Shown: positions 24,807 through 33,230, numbered from the stretch's first letter. The stretch: DNA of 64,000 bases from Floridanema evergladense (GCF_041929205.1 NZ_JBHFNT010000048.1), one strand, 5' to 3'. A program made the numbers and translations. The notes: a model not told the origin generated them from the sequence alone.

Positions 24807-25445
24807 ATGTTTGCTGTTGTGACACCAGAGAAAATTCATTTGTCTCCAGGGGCAATTTTACGATTACCTGGAAGTTGGGAAGATTATCAGAAATTGGTTG
24901 AGCAGTTGGGCGATCGATCTATCCCCCGCATCAAATATCGACCCGGAGAAATTCTGCTAATGTCACCTTTACCTATTCATGGACGTGAAGCGAATATAAT
25001 CGCAGATGTAGTTAAAGTTTTGCTCGATTATTTAGAAAGAGACTATGAGGCATTTACTCCAATTACAATGGATTTGCCGAAAATTAGGGGAATTGAGCCA
25101 GATTACTGTTTTTATATTGATAATTGGACGGCTGTTGCTGGTAAAGATCGGATTAATTGGGGTGTCGATCCATCGCCTGATTTAGTAATAGAAATAGATG
25201 TCACTACTTACACCGATGTAAATGATTATTTGCCCTATAAAGTACCGGAAGTTTGGATCTATAAAAGGAAAGGTTTGGTAATTTATAACTATCGGGAAGA
25301 AGGCTATGAAATTGTGAATAATAGCCGCTACTTTCCCAGGATGAATATATCAGAAATTTTGGTAGAATGTTTTCGGGTGGCAGGCGATCGCAATACCAGC
25401 ACAGCTATCCGCGAGTTGCGGCAAAAATTAGCAGCCCAGAAATAA
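24807..25445 (+). CDS. Uma2-family putative endonuclease
   Basis: A 212-residue Uma2 protein. Its features are YRPGEILLMSPLPIHGREAN (substrate-side loop), GIEPDYCFYI, PSPDLVIEIDVTTYTDVNDY (catalytic D-x-E with following strand) and KVPEVWIYKRKGLVIYNYRE. It is a canonical short Uma2, without a long coiled-coil tail, preceded by GAGGTGA. Role unknown. Confidence 0.88.
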   Translation: MFAVVTPEKIHLSPGAILRLPGSWEDYQKLVEQLGDRSIPRIKYRPGEILLMSPLPIHGREANIIADVVKVLLDYLERDYEAFTPITMDLPKIRGIEPDYCFYIDNWTAVAGKDRINWGVDPSPDLVIEIDVTTYTDVNDYLPYKVPEVWIYKRKGLVIYNYREEGYEIVNNSRYFPRMNISEILVECFRVAGDRNTSTAIRELRQKLAAQK

Positions 25446-25506
25446 GCTCATACCAAATAATATCATCTTCGGTCGATCGGTCATAATATCCTTTTTCCAA
25501 CAACCT

Positions 25507-25548
25507 GTAGAATGTAGAGACGTTATATATAACGTCTCTACATTCTAC
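25507..25548. repeat. Perfect 42-bp palindrome between convergent genes
   Basis: GTAGAATGTAGAGACGTTAT and its exact complement meet at 25527/25528, giving a 21-base-pair hairpin with no loop spacer. The sequence contains the GTAGAGACGT motif seen in dispersed hairpin repeats of cyanobacteria. It also supplies the TAG stop of the minus-strand gene at 25545. It should terminate transcription from both sides. Confidence 0.8.
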
Positions 25549-25931
25549 GCTTTTTCGGACTGATTGATAACAACCTTATGTGCTAAAGGACTTTCTCCAT
25601 TGCGGAATTTTTCAAACAACTCAAAAAACTTATCTAAAGCATCTCTTTCATCTGCTGAATAAAAGAGAATAATACTATCCCATCCGTGAGATGAAGTAAT
25701 ATTATATCTTTTCTGTATCCAATCTTGAAACCCGTTAAATTCTTGTTCTTGTTCTGTTCGAGGTAAGCCAAGTTCCATTCGAGCCATACCATATCCGTCT
25801 AACAGCATCCGTAGACGGGTAATCGAACTTTTACCTAAATACATACCCGGTCTTTGCTTAATTCTTTCCAAAAGATTGTAGAGATATTCAGTTTTGACAG
25901 ATAGAATGTTTTGAGTAACTTCTGTAGTCAT
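25545..25931 (-). CDS. Probable immunity-type partner of the papain-fold toxin
   Basis: A 128-residue soluble protein (MTTEVTQNILSVKTEYLYNL) with a RPGMYLGKSSITRLRMLLDG block of a kind I associate with small immunity-like proteins near polymorphic toxins. The segment NGFQDWIQKRYNITSSHGWD is aromatic-rich. It is the third gene of the minus-strand cassette 26605-25545, 14 bases after the toxin stop, the usual place for an immunity gene. Immunity function is inferred from context. Confidence 0.6.
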   Translation of the reverse strand: MTTEVTQNILSVKTEYLYNLLERIKQRPGMYLGKSSITRLRMLLDGYGMARMELGLPRTEQEQEFNGFQDWIQKRYNITSSHGWDSIILFYSADERDALDKFFELFEKFRNGESPLAHKVVINQSEKA

Positions 25932-25945
25932 AAAACTATTACCTT

Positions 25946-26323
25946 TTAAAAAGATTCTTCTGTTATTTGAAACTGGCGACCAAATAATATTTTACTATGA
26001 AATTGCAAATTTGCCAGCCATTCATTTTTAGCTATTCCTTCAGGATGATGGTTATCAAAAATAGTTTCTATACCGTCGATCGCAATTGCAATTCCTTCAT
26101 GGCGACCATTAACTGAAATAGCATCTCCTGAGATACTATCATCATAAATCCGGCTGTCCCAACTTGCGCCATCACCAGTGTATAGTTTGATGCGCTTCCC
26201 ATGAATACCTTGAGATATTAAGTAATCCTCGATCGCACTAGCACATTCAACACATTTAAGGTTTTCGTGTTGGCTGGCGATCGCTCTCACTACTAAAAGC
26301 TGTTCAGCATTAATCTCAGTAAT
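25946..26323 (-). CDS. Papain-fold toxin domain protein (Tox-PL-2-like) with possible ATT start
   Basis: A stand-alone papain-fold toxin domain of about 125 residues. A Cys in KCVECASAIEDYL is the candidate nucleophile, His in GRHEGIAIAI and Asp in FDNHHPEGI complete a triad, and WLANLQFHSKILFG follows. Annotation from GTG 26290 would drop the conserved-looking INAEQLLVVRAIASQ segment. That segment is open in frame from an ATT at 26323-26321, five bases after a perfect AGGAGG (26329-26334). No ATG, GTG or TTG is in frame there. Either ATT is used or the start was mutated. Likely a deamidase or protease toxin. Confidence 0.65.
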   Translation of the reverse strand: MTEINAEQLLVVRAIASQHENLKCVECASAIEDYLISQGIHGKRIKLYTGDGASWDSRIYDDSISGDAISVNGRHEGIAIAIDGIETIFDNHHPEGIAKNEWLANLQFHSKILFGRQFQITEESF

Positions 26324-26344
26324 ATTTACCTCCTGATTTTATTT

Positions 26345-26605
26345 TCAATATTGCCTAACAACATCTGGCGATTCGACATCAGAATTTACTACTACAAATT
26401 GTTCGGGAAAAAGAATCACATTTTCGTAGTCGAAACCTCCCACCCATCTGTTATTGGGAATGGCAAGATCGACAGCATAACCTTCTTGAGGTTTTTCGTA
26501 ACATTCTACAATTGTTCCTAGTGTTCCTTTTGGTATAAGACGCTTGCCAAAGTTTGCCTTAATCTCTACCAATGTTCTGATTTGATCGTAAGTTTTTGCT
26601 TTCAT
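26345..26605 (-). CDS. DUF4926-family protein
   Basis: An 86-residue protein from ATG 26605 (MKAKTYDQIRTLVEIKANFG). The block LIPKGTLGTIVECYEKPQEG followed by YAVDLAIPN and FDYENVILFPEQF is an SH3-like beta barrel typical of DUF4926, which is common beside bacterial toxin and immunity genes. It is the first gene of the three-gene cassette, 21 bases before the toxin's Shine-Dalgarno region. Upstream ATG 26626 is less favoured. Confidence 0.7.
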   Translation of the reverse strand: MKAKTYDQIRTLVEIKANFGKRLIPKGTLGTIVECYEKPQEGYAVDLAIPNNRWVGGFDYENVILFPEQFVVVNSDVESPDVVRQY

Positions 26606-26766
26606 CTTTTTTGTTATACTCTGCAATATGGAAATTTACGGGTACTATAAGCTACGCTAGGTTATGAGATCTGCTGAGGTAGAGTAGGGTAGATGGTGCG
26701 ATCGCGCCTTTTCCTCCCCTTATCAGTAACTAAATTTATTAATAAATAGTAAAGTTAGGAGGCTTA

Positions 26767-28776
26767 ATGCAAGATTTGTATCCTTTTGATAAATCAGTTC
26801 ATGATTTAACTATTAAAGATTTGCAGAAATTGGTTGATGACAAAGTAAAAGCTAGTTATTACATTGAATATCACAACATTTCTGATAATGAAACAGATCA
26901 GATGCGAAAACCCAAAATTAATAAAATTGTTAGAGCCATTACTTCTTTCGCCAACACTAAGGGCGGCTGGTGTATTTTAGGAGTCAATGCAGATGATAAG
27001 TATGGCACTATGAGTCTGAAAGTAGGAACTACTTTAAAGCAAATTAATGCGTATTATAACAGTATTGAAAAGCAAATTGATAGCGAACTTTTTAGTAAAA
27101 TAGAGCGAAAGGATATACCATTGGAAAATACGGCTCAGAGTAACTTGGTTTCGGTTATCTATATTCCATGTCAATCAGGCAAAAATTTTGTTTTTAAAGA
27201 AGATAATAATAGTGAGCGAATTTATCGTAGATTTAATGACGCTTTTGTTCCATTTCCAGATATTTGCGGTCAAACGGTTCAACCGTTTTATCAATACCAT
27301 CGCATAGAGGATATACCTGAGCAAATAAATGAAAATAAATCAACATTTAATCAAGATCAACATGGAGTGCGTTTAAAAATAAAAAACATTTGGCGATTAC
27401 GTGAATTTCATCAAGATAATGAATTTAAAATTGAAAAATTAAATGAATTAAAGGAATATATGCAACCTCAAAAAGCCGAGCAAATTATAGTTTATAATAT
27501 CGATGATCTTTTCATTTTAGTAGATGGATTTTACAGAGTTGCTGCTAGTATAGAAGCTAATTTCGAGGAAATCCATGCTACTGTTAAAGTGGGTACAAAA
27601 GAAGAAGCATTACAAGAAAGCTGCACGGCTAATAAGGGAAAGGGAAAAGAAAAAAGATCACTCGCCACTAGGGTTCGTACTCTTGAAACTTATTTGGCAG
27701 CTAAAGGCTATTCTATAAACGACTCATTTAATCACTCAGAAGTTGCTCGCTCCATTAACATAGAACAAAAGTTTATAAGAGAATATAAAAGATACATCAA
27801 CAATAACATAAGTAATACTAACCAGGAAGAAGTTTTTAGCCTGTCTGATATAATTCAAACATTTGGTTTTAAAAAAGAAGAACTAGATCGATGGATACGA
27901 ATTATTGAACGTAAAAAGCAAGTGATTATATACGGCCCACCAGGTACAGGTAAGACATTCTTGGCAAAAGAGTTAGCTAAACACTTAACTGAAACTGAGG
28001 ATAAGGGCGATCGCTGGAATATAGTACAATTTCATCCAGCCTATTCTTATGAAGATTTCATGCAAGGTATTCGTCCTGAAATAGTTAAGGAAAAATCTCA
28101 AGACGAACTAAGTACAGACGATCAATTACCAAAAGAAGTTAATGGGCAAATCAAGTATAAATGGGAAGATGGTATATTTTTGCAATTCTGTCAGAAAGCA
28201 GATAAATACAATTCAGATGAAGATTGTGTTTTAATTATTGATGAAATTAACCGTGCAAATCTTTCTAGTGTATTTGGTGAGTTAATGTATTTGCTTGAAT
28301 ATCGTGGTGAAAAAATCAAACTAGCTGGCAATGGCAGAGAATTTGAAATACCGGAAAATGTTCGGATCATTGGCACGATGAATACAGCCGATCGCTCTGT
28401 CTCTCCCATAGATAATGCTCTGCGGCGACGCTTTGCATTTCTTCATCTTCCTCCAAATACTAAGATTTTGTATTCCCATTATCAGGAAACAAACTTTCCT
28501 GTAGAAAAGTTAGAAGAAGCTTTAAATTTGGTGAATAGTAAAATTACAGATGAAAACTTTAAACTTGGAGTATCTTTCTTTTTAAATCTGGGGACTAAAA
28601 ATAAAGACAATAAAGACAAAAACCAAGAAGATTACATCAAAGACATTGAGGATATCTGGAAAATGGAAATAGAGCCATATCTCAAAGCTAATTCATTTAT
28701 TAATAAGGAATTAAGTAAATTAACATGGGATGAAAAAATTTATGAATATTTTCCTAAACAGAACAGAAGTGATTGA
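26767..28776 (+). CDS. McrB-like AAA+ GTPase/ATPase with N-terminal AlbA_2 and ParB-like domains
   Basis: A 669-residue protein in three blocks. Residues about 10-180 resemble a Schlafen AlbA_2 domain: SYYIEYHNIS, then IVRAITSFANTKGGWCILGV and SERIYRRFNDAF. Residues about 200-300 resemble a ParB nuclease-like fold: IWRLREFHQ...EKLNELKEYM, VDGFYRVAASIEANFEEIHA, VGTKEEALQESCTANKGKGK. Residues about 375-650 are an McrB AAA+ domain: Walker A YGPPGTGKTF (about 387), Walker B VLIIDEINRANLSSVFGEL (about 485), sensor GTMNTADRSV and arginine finger LRRRFAF. A strong AGGAGG precedes the ATG. It overlaps the McrC gene by about 35 bases. The domain set is unusual; McrB proteins normally carry a modified-base reader at this end. 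Confidence 0.82.
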   Translation: MQDLYPFDKSVHDLTIKDLQKLVDDKVKASYYIEYHNISDNETDQMRKPKINKIVRAITSFANTKGGWCILGVNADDKYGTMSLKVGTTLKQINAYYNSIEKQIDSELFSKIERKDIPLENTAQSNLVSVIYIPCQSGKNFVFKEDNNSERIYRRFNDAFVPFPDICGQTVQPFYQYHRIEDIPEQINENKSTFNQDQHGVRLKIKNIWRLREFHQDNEFKIEKLNELKEYMQPQKAEQIIVYNIDDLFILVDGFYRVAASIEANFEEIHATVKVGTKEEALQESCTANKGKGKEKRSLATRVRTLETYLAAKGYSINDSFNHSEVARSINIEQKFIREYKRYINNNISNTNQEEVFSLSDIIQTFGFKKEELDRWIRIIERKKQVIIYGPPGTGKTFLAKELAKHLTETEDKGDRWNIVQFHPAYSYEDFMQGIRPEIVKEKSQDELSTDDQLPKEVNGQIKYKWEDGIFLQFCQKADKYNSDEDCVLIIDEINRANLSSVFGELMYLLEYRGEKIKLAGNGREFEIPENVRIIGTMNTADRSVSPIDNALRRRFAFLHLPPNTKILYSHYQETNFPVEKLEEALNLVNSKITDENFKLGVSFFLNLGTKNKDNKDKNQEDYIKDIEDIWKMEIEPYLKANSFINKELSKLTWDEKIYEYFPKQNRSD

Positions 28777-29953
28777 GTTAACAGAGTATCAAACTATAGA
28801 GTTCCCCAAAGACAAAGATCCATTTATGGATATGGATCGCGCCTGGAATTTATTGTGGGAGAAATACCGAAAAGAAGTAGAAGTAGAATTTCCCTCACGA
28901 AAAACAGATGGGCAATGGCAAATAAAATCAAAGGGATGGGTAGGCTATATACCATTAACTCCAGAAATTATCCTCTACTTAAAACCGAAAGTAAAAGTAT
29001 CAAATATCTTTGAAATGTGGGAGTATGCTTATAATCTCAATAGCTTTCAGATTCTTGAGGGAGAAATAAATTGTCAAACTATAGAGGGTTTTTACAGCCG
29101 GATAGCTAATGTATTGGCTAAACGAATTATAGACAGAGAACGTCAAGGATTATACCGCGCTTATGTGCCAAAAACAGATTATTTAACTTTTGTTCGCGGA
29201 CGAATAGATATCCAAAATGCTATTCAAAAACCTTGGAGTATTAAGCTGAAATGCCATTACGACGAACAGACAGTTGATATTGAAGATAATCAAATACTTG
29301 CTTGGACACTTGATATTATTATTCATAACAGTTTGTGGACAGAACAAGTTCCAGTTCCACCATCAGTCCGCCAAGCATATCACGCTTTACAAGGATTAGT
29401 GACGATCAAGGAATTTCAGCCAGAAGATTGTATTGGGAGAAATTACAATTATCTTAACCAAGATTATCAATTATTACATTCACTTTGCCGATTCTTTCTT
29501 GAAGGTGCAGGGCCTAGTCATGAAAAAGGCGATCGCACCATGCTACCCTTTCTAATTGACATGGCAAAACTCTATGAACTTTTTGTCGCCGAATGGCTAA
29601 AAGAAAATTTGCCATCTCATCTATTTCTCAAATTTCAGGAACAGGTAAAGATTAGCGATCGCATTTCATTTAAAACAGATATAGCTCTTTACGAAAAGTC
29701 AACAGAAAACCCACGCTACATCCTCGATACCAAATACAAAACTCCCGATTCTCCAGCACCCAATGATGTAGCACAAGTTATCGCTTATGCTGTTTCCAAA
29801 CAATGCCAAGAAGTAATTTTAGTTTATCCAACCTCCCTTACCTATCTGTTAGATGAAACTATTGGAAATATCCGAGTTCGTAGCCTAACATTCTCCCTCA
29901 ATAGCAACCTTGAAGAAGCTGGTACAACCTTTTTAAAAGAGTTATTTTCCTAA
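28742..29953 (+). CDS. McrC-family nuclease subunit
   Basis: A 403-residue McrC-like protein from ATG 28742 (MNIFLNRTEVIELTEYQTIE). The start may also be at 28730. Its N-terminal domain (WVGYIPLTPEIILYLKPKV) docks on the McrB hexamer. The C-terminal PD-(D/E)XK nuclease is seen as SFKTDIALYE (about 308), YILDTKYKT (about 327) and DVAQVIAYAVSKQCQEVILV. It overlaps the McrB gene, as in standard mcrBC operons, and should provide the cutting activity of a modification-dependent restriction system. Confidence 0.87.
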   Translation: MNIFLNRTEVIELTEYQTIEFPKDKDPFMDMDRAWNLLWEKYRKEVEVEFPSRKTDGQWQIKSKGWVGYIPLTPEIILYLKPKVKVSNIFEMWEYAYNLNSFQILEGEINCQTIEGFYSRIANVLAKRIIDRERQGLYRAYVPKTDYLTFVRGRIDIQNAIQKPWSIKLKCHYDEQTVDIEDNQILAWTLDIIIHNSLWTEQVPVPPSVRQAYHALQGLVTIKEFQPEDCIGRNYNYLNQDYQLLHSLCRFFLEGAGPSHEKGDRTMLPFLIDMAKLYELFVAEWLKENLPSHLFLKFQEQVKISDRISFKTDIALYEKSTENPRYILDTKYKTPDSPAPNDVAQVIAYAVSKQCQEVILVYPTSLTYLLDETIGNIRVRSLTFSLNSNLEEAGTTFLKELFS

Positions 29954-30013
29954 CTCTGCAAAAGATTTATTTAAGTGTTATGTCAAATCCGGCTTAAATA
30001 CGCCCGTTATTCT

Positions 30014-30063
30014 TTAGTCCGCGTAGGCGGACTTTGTTTGTGTAGTAGCGATTTCAATCGCCA
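30014..30063 (+). repeat. Dispersed 'AGTCCGCGTAGGCGGACT' hairpin repeat
   Basis: AGTCCGC and GCGGACT form a small hairpin, followed by TTGTTTGTGTAGTAGCGATT and TCAATCGCC. A degenerate relative lies near 15440. This family is widespread between cyanobacterial genes. Here it follows the McrC gene and may act as a bidirectional terminator. Confidence 0.5.
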
Positions 30064-30077
30064 TAAGATATTTGAAT

Positions 30078-30980
30078 TTAGGAATTATCTTGTGCAAATC
30101 TAGCAATAAGTTCCTCACGGGATAAATTAGATAATTGCAGCAAGATTGTGCTTAACTCTTCTGGTTGTAATGATAATAGGCGATCGATCGCAGATGAAAG
30201 TTCTGCATCTAAAGAACCAAAGCGTACTTGCAACAAGTTCTCCACCACCAAGCGCTCTCCTTGCTGAATTCCTTGCTGCATTGCTTGTTCTCGCTCTTGC
30301 TGATAAAGGGGTGCTAATCTCATAATTAACTCTTGATCTTCTTCGTCTTGAACTTGATTTGCTTGCAAGTTTCGTTGCAAGTTGTATAACAATTCTAACG
30401 CCGCTGCACGATATGGGTTATTAACTGTAAGTTTTTCTAAGTCATCAATTGCCTGTTTTTGCACGTTTCCTTTACCGAGAATTCTTAACCATAGCGTGTC
30501 TGTGGTAAGGGGTAATTGGTGAACTGCGATAATTGCACTCCGAAAATAGGATGGCATAAAATAGATCCCTGTTACCCAATTTTGATTAGGAATTGCTCCA
30601 AATTGGAATAACAGATTGTTTGATGCTGTCGGGGTAATAATCCATAATTTTGGTAAGTCTGATTCCTGTAATCGAGTGTTATTTCGATTCGCTTCTCGGC
30701 GCAATTCACCTCTAACTTCTAATATTTTTAACAAACAATCGCCTATTTCTTCGTCGCTTGCTGCGTTGCGATATGGCTCAAAAATCGAGATACTAGTTGC
30801 CAATCTTCCTAGTAAACCCAAAGCTTCTGGAGGTAAGTCTTGCTGCTCACTGGGAGCAAACCAAACATCAATTTCTCTGACTTCTCCAGCTACTCTGCGA
30901 GGTGCTTGAACTACGCCGTAAGGTGTTAGTAATTTCTCTAAGTAATCTTTGGCAAATTGGTCATGAATAAATCGGGTCAT
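30078..30980 (-). CDS. DUF4351-containing protein (Rpn/PD-(D/E)XK-like family)
   Basis: A 300-residue protein. The N-terminus MTRFIHDQFAKDYLEKLLTP with GEVREIDVWF is the start of a PD-(D/E)XK nuclease-like domain of the type seen in cyanobacterial DUF4351 proteins. The middle is divergent. The C-terminus (about 245-295, VENLLQVRFGSLDAELSSAI, followed by LLSLQPEEL) is the DUF4351 helix pair. A QQGIQQGER linker precedes it. The family relates loosely to Rpn recombination-promoting nucleases; function unknown. Confidence 0.82.
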   Translation of the reverse strand: MTRFIHDQFAKDYLEKLLTPYGVVQAPRRVAGEVREIDVWFAPSEQQDLPPEALGLLGRLATSISIFEPYRNAASDEEIGDCLLKILEVRGELRREANRNNTRLQESDLPKLWIITPTASNNLLFQFGAIPNQNWVTGIYFMPSYFRSAIIAVHQLPLTTDTLWLRILGKGNVQKQAIDDLEKLTVNNPYRAAALELLYNLQRNLQANQVQDEEDQELIMRLAPLYQQEREQAMQQGIQQGERLVVENLLQVRFGSLDAELSSAIDRLLSLQPEELSTILLQLSNLSREELIARFAQDNS

Positions 30981-31072
30981 TGGGTGTAGATTTTGTGGAA
31001 AACTGCCCTATTTATTAAATATTTTATCATGTGCTGTTACCCTTTTTAATCCAACTCTTTGCTTTTTCACAC

Positions 31073-31618
31073 TTACTCAAATTCCGGCGACCATAAATCA
31101 GATATTGCTAACTCCCAACCAGGTAATAAATCAGGAATAGTTAAAACATCACCATCACCCAAAATTACCACATCTTGACCTAATCGATATACTTCAACTA
31201 TATGCTTTTCTGGATTAATTAAAATGCCAATTCTTGTTCCCAAACTTAGAAAATCTTCGATCTTCTTTCTTAAAGATTTGAGACGATCGCTAGGAGATTT
31301 TACCTCTACCATTAAATCAGGAGCTAATTCAGCAAAAGAACGAGGACTTTTCCGTAATCTTTCTGCTAAAACAAAAGACACATCGGGGGCGCGAAGGTCT
31401 GAATTAGGTAGATTAAAACCAGCACTAGAACCAGTTACTCGCCCTAGCTTGCGCGGTTTTACCCAGTTACCCAGCAGTCTTGCTGCCTCGGTTGCTACTT
31501 CATCTGATTCATAACCTGATGGACTCATAACAATGATATTCCCGTCAACTAGTTCCATGCGATAATCAGGGTGTTCTGCTTGTAGTTTCTCTAAGTCTTT
31601 AATTGTTAAAGAGGACAT
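31073..31618 (-). CDS. Uma2-family putative endonuclease
   Basis: A 181-residue Uma2 protein (MSSLTIKDLEKLQAEHPDYR). Blocks are MELVDGNIIVMSPSGYESDE, LRAPDVSFVLAERL, ELAPDLMVEVKSPSDRLKSL (catalytic D, E and K in the classical spacing) and ILINPEKHIVEVYR. It is the most canonical Uma2 gene in the window; role unknown. Confidence 0.9.
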   Translation of the reverse strand: MSSLTIKDLEKLQAEHPDYRMELVDGNIIVMSPSGYESDEVATEAARLLGNWVKPRKLGRVTGSSAGFNLPNSDLRAPDVSFVLAERLRKSPRSFAELAPDLMVEVKSPSDRLKSLRKKIEDFLSLGTRIGILINPEKHIVEVYRLGQDVVILGDGDVLTIPDLLPGWELAISDLWSPEFE

Positions 31619-31707
31619 AGAAACTCCTTTGGCGATCGAATTTTATCTATACATTTTCTACCGCTTTTTTGTTTTGGTAGCAACTTGTAAATGTTGTTTT
31701 TACGATC

Positions 31708-32136
31708 CTAAGCACGATCTAAACCGAGATGATTCTCACTGTCGATGTTAGCTTGCCCCGCTTGACAAATGTTGCAAAGTCCAAAAAACTCTAATGTGTG
31801 ATAGAAAATTTTAAATTTGTAAGAGTTGTGCAATTGAGTTTCTAATTGTTGAACTGGACATTCATCTAAGGAAATAGATGTGCCACACTCTAAACAGGTG
31901 AGATGGTGTTTGTCTTGGTGAACACAGCTATAAAGCGATTCGCCGTTTGATAACATTCGTACCTGAAGTGCGCCTTCTCGTTTTAAAGCTTCTAAAGCAC
32001 GGTAAACTGTAGCCAAGCTCATGCCTTGGTTCTGGTTTCGCAATTCTACATAGATATCCTGGGCAGAAATTGCTCGGTTGACACTTTGGAGAAAATTTAA
32101 TATTCTTTTTTGGCTGCGTGTATGTTGTGTTTTCAT
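31708..32136 (-). CDS. zur: Fur-family regulator, zinc uptake regulator Zur/FurB type
   Basis: A 142-residue Fur protein. An N-terminal winged helix (AISAQDIYVELRNQNQGMSL, TVYRALEALKREG) is followed by a dimerisation domain with HHLTCLECGTSI and a C-terminal CNICQAG, two Cys pairs that bind structural zinc. FFGLCNICQ matches the cyanobacterial FurB/Zur branch rather than FurA or PerR. It likely represses zinc-uptake and oxidative-stress genes when zinc is abundant. It is divergent from purS. Confidence 0.85.
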   Translation of the reverse strand: MKTQHTRSQKRILNFLQSVNRAISAQDIYVELRNQNQGMSLATVYRALEALKREGALQVRMLSNGESLYSCVHQDKHHLTCLECGTSISLDECPVQQLETQLHNSYKFKIFYHTLEFFGLCNICQAGQANIDSENHLGLDRA

Positions 32137-32281
32137 TCTGATAATCCCAGTTTTAACCAGATCTATACCTTTTTTCTACGCTATCTCAAATACCTTAGTT
32201 ATTTGATTAACCATCGGGAGTCGAGTACCACTCTAAAATAAAAAAGCTGGTACATTAACTATTATCGGTGAGGATAGGATA

Positions 32282-32557
32282 ATGAAATATCATGCTCGCA
32301 TCTATGTTACTCTGCGATCGTCGGTTTTAGACCCTGCTGGTGTAGCGGTACAGTCGGGGTTAAAGCATCTGGGTTATGAGAATGTGGAACAGGTGCGTAT
32401 CGGAAAGTACATTGAACTAACTATCACTGCTGAGTCGGAAGATGCTGCGAAACAGCAGCTTGATATAATTTGCGATCGCTTATTGGCAAACGTAGTGATT
32501 GAAAATTATTGCTTTGAGTTAACTGAGGTTTCTACTCCTGCGGAGGCGAAGGTATGA
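32282..32557 (+). CDS. purS: Phosphoribosylformylglycinamidine synthase subunit PurS
   Basis: A 91-residue PurS (MKYHARIYVTLRSSVLDPAG), with GVAVQSGLKHLGYENVEQVR and IGKYIELTI as family signatures. It bridges PurQ and PurL in the FGAM synthase complex of purine synthesis. It overlaps purQ by four bases (ATGA). PurL is not in the window. Confidence 0.95.
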   Translation: MKYHARIYVTLRSSVLDPAGVAVQSGLKHLGYENVEQVRIGKYIELTITAESEDAAKQQLDIICDRLLANVVIENYCFELTEVSTPAEAKV

Positions 32558-33225
32558 AGTTTGGGGTGTTAGTTTTTCCGGGTTCAAATTGCGATCGTGA
32601 TGTCCTCTATGTAACTCGCGATTTGCTCAAACAACCAACGAGAATGGTTTGGCATGAAGAAACGGATATCTCGGATTTAGATGTGGTGATAATTCCGGGC
32701 GGTTTCAGCTACGGGGATTATTTGCGTTGTGGGGCGATCGCACGCTTCTCCCCAGTAATGCAAGCTACTGTTGAACACGCAAACAAAGGCAAGTTAGTCT
32801 TAGGAATTTGCAATGGTTTCCAAGTGTTAACTGAGGCGGGTTTGTTACCTGGGGCGTTGGTGAGAAATCGAGATTTGCATTTTATTTGCGATCGCGTTCC
32901 TTTGCGCGTGGAACGCACAGATACAACTTGGACACAACTTTATCAAAAAGGAGAAGTGATTACTTTGCCGATCGCGCACGGAGAAGGAAATTACTACGCC
33001 GATGCCGATACTTTGGCACGTTTAGAAGATAACGGTCAAGTGTTGTTCCGCTACGAAGGTGAAAATCCCAACGGTTCTTTAAATAATATTGCAGGTATTT
33101 GCAATGACAAAGGAAATGTGCTGGGAATGATGCCGCACCCGGAAAGGGCATCGGATAAAATGTTAGGTGGAACCGATGGATTTAAGTTGTTTGAAGGTTT
33201 GTTGAAAGTAGTGGTGGGAGTATAA
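32554..33225 (+). CDS. purQ: Phosphoribosylformylglycinamidine synthase glutaminase subunit PurQ
   Basis: A 223-residue class I glutamine amidotransferase. PGGFSYGDYLRCGAIARF and GICNGFQVL (nucleophilic Cys) with GMMPHPERA (catalytic His/Glu) are intact. It releases ammonia from glutamine for PurL. It is translationally coupled to purS. Confidence 0.96.
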   Translation: MKFGVLVFPGSNCDRDVLYVTRDLLKQPTRMVWHEETDISDLDVVIIPGGFSYGDYLRCGAIARFSPVMQATVEHANKGKLVLGICNGFQVLTEAGLLPGALVRNRDLHFICDRVPLRVERTDTTWTQLYQKGEVITLPIAHGEGNYYADADTLARLEDNGQVLFRYEGENPNGSLNNIAGICNDKGNVLGMMPHPERASDKMLGGTDGFKLFEGLLKVVVGV

Positions 33226-33230
33226 GGTTA

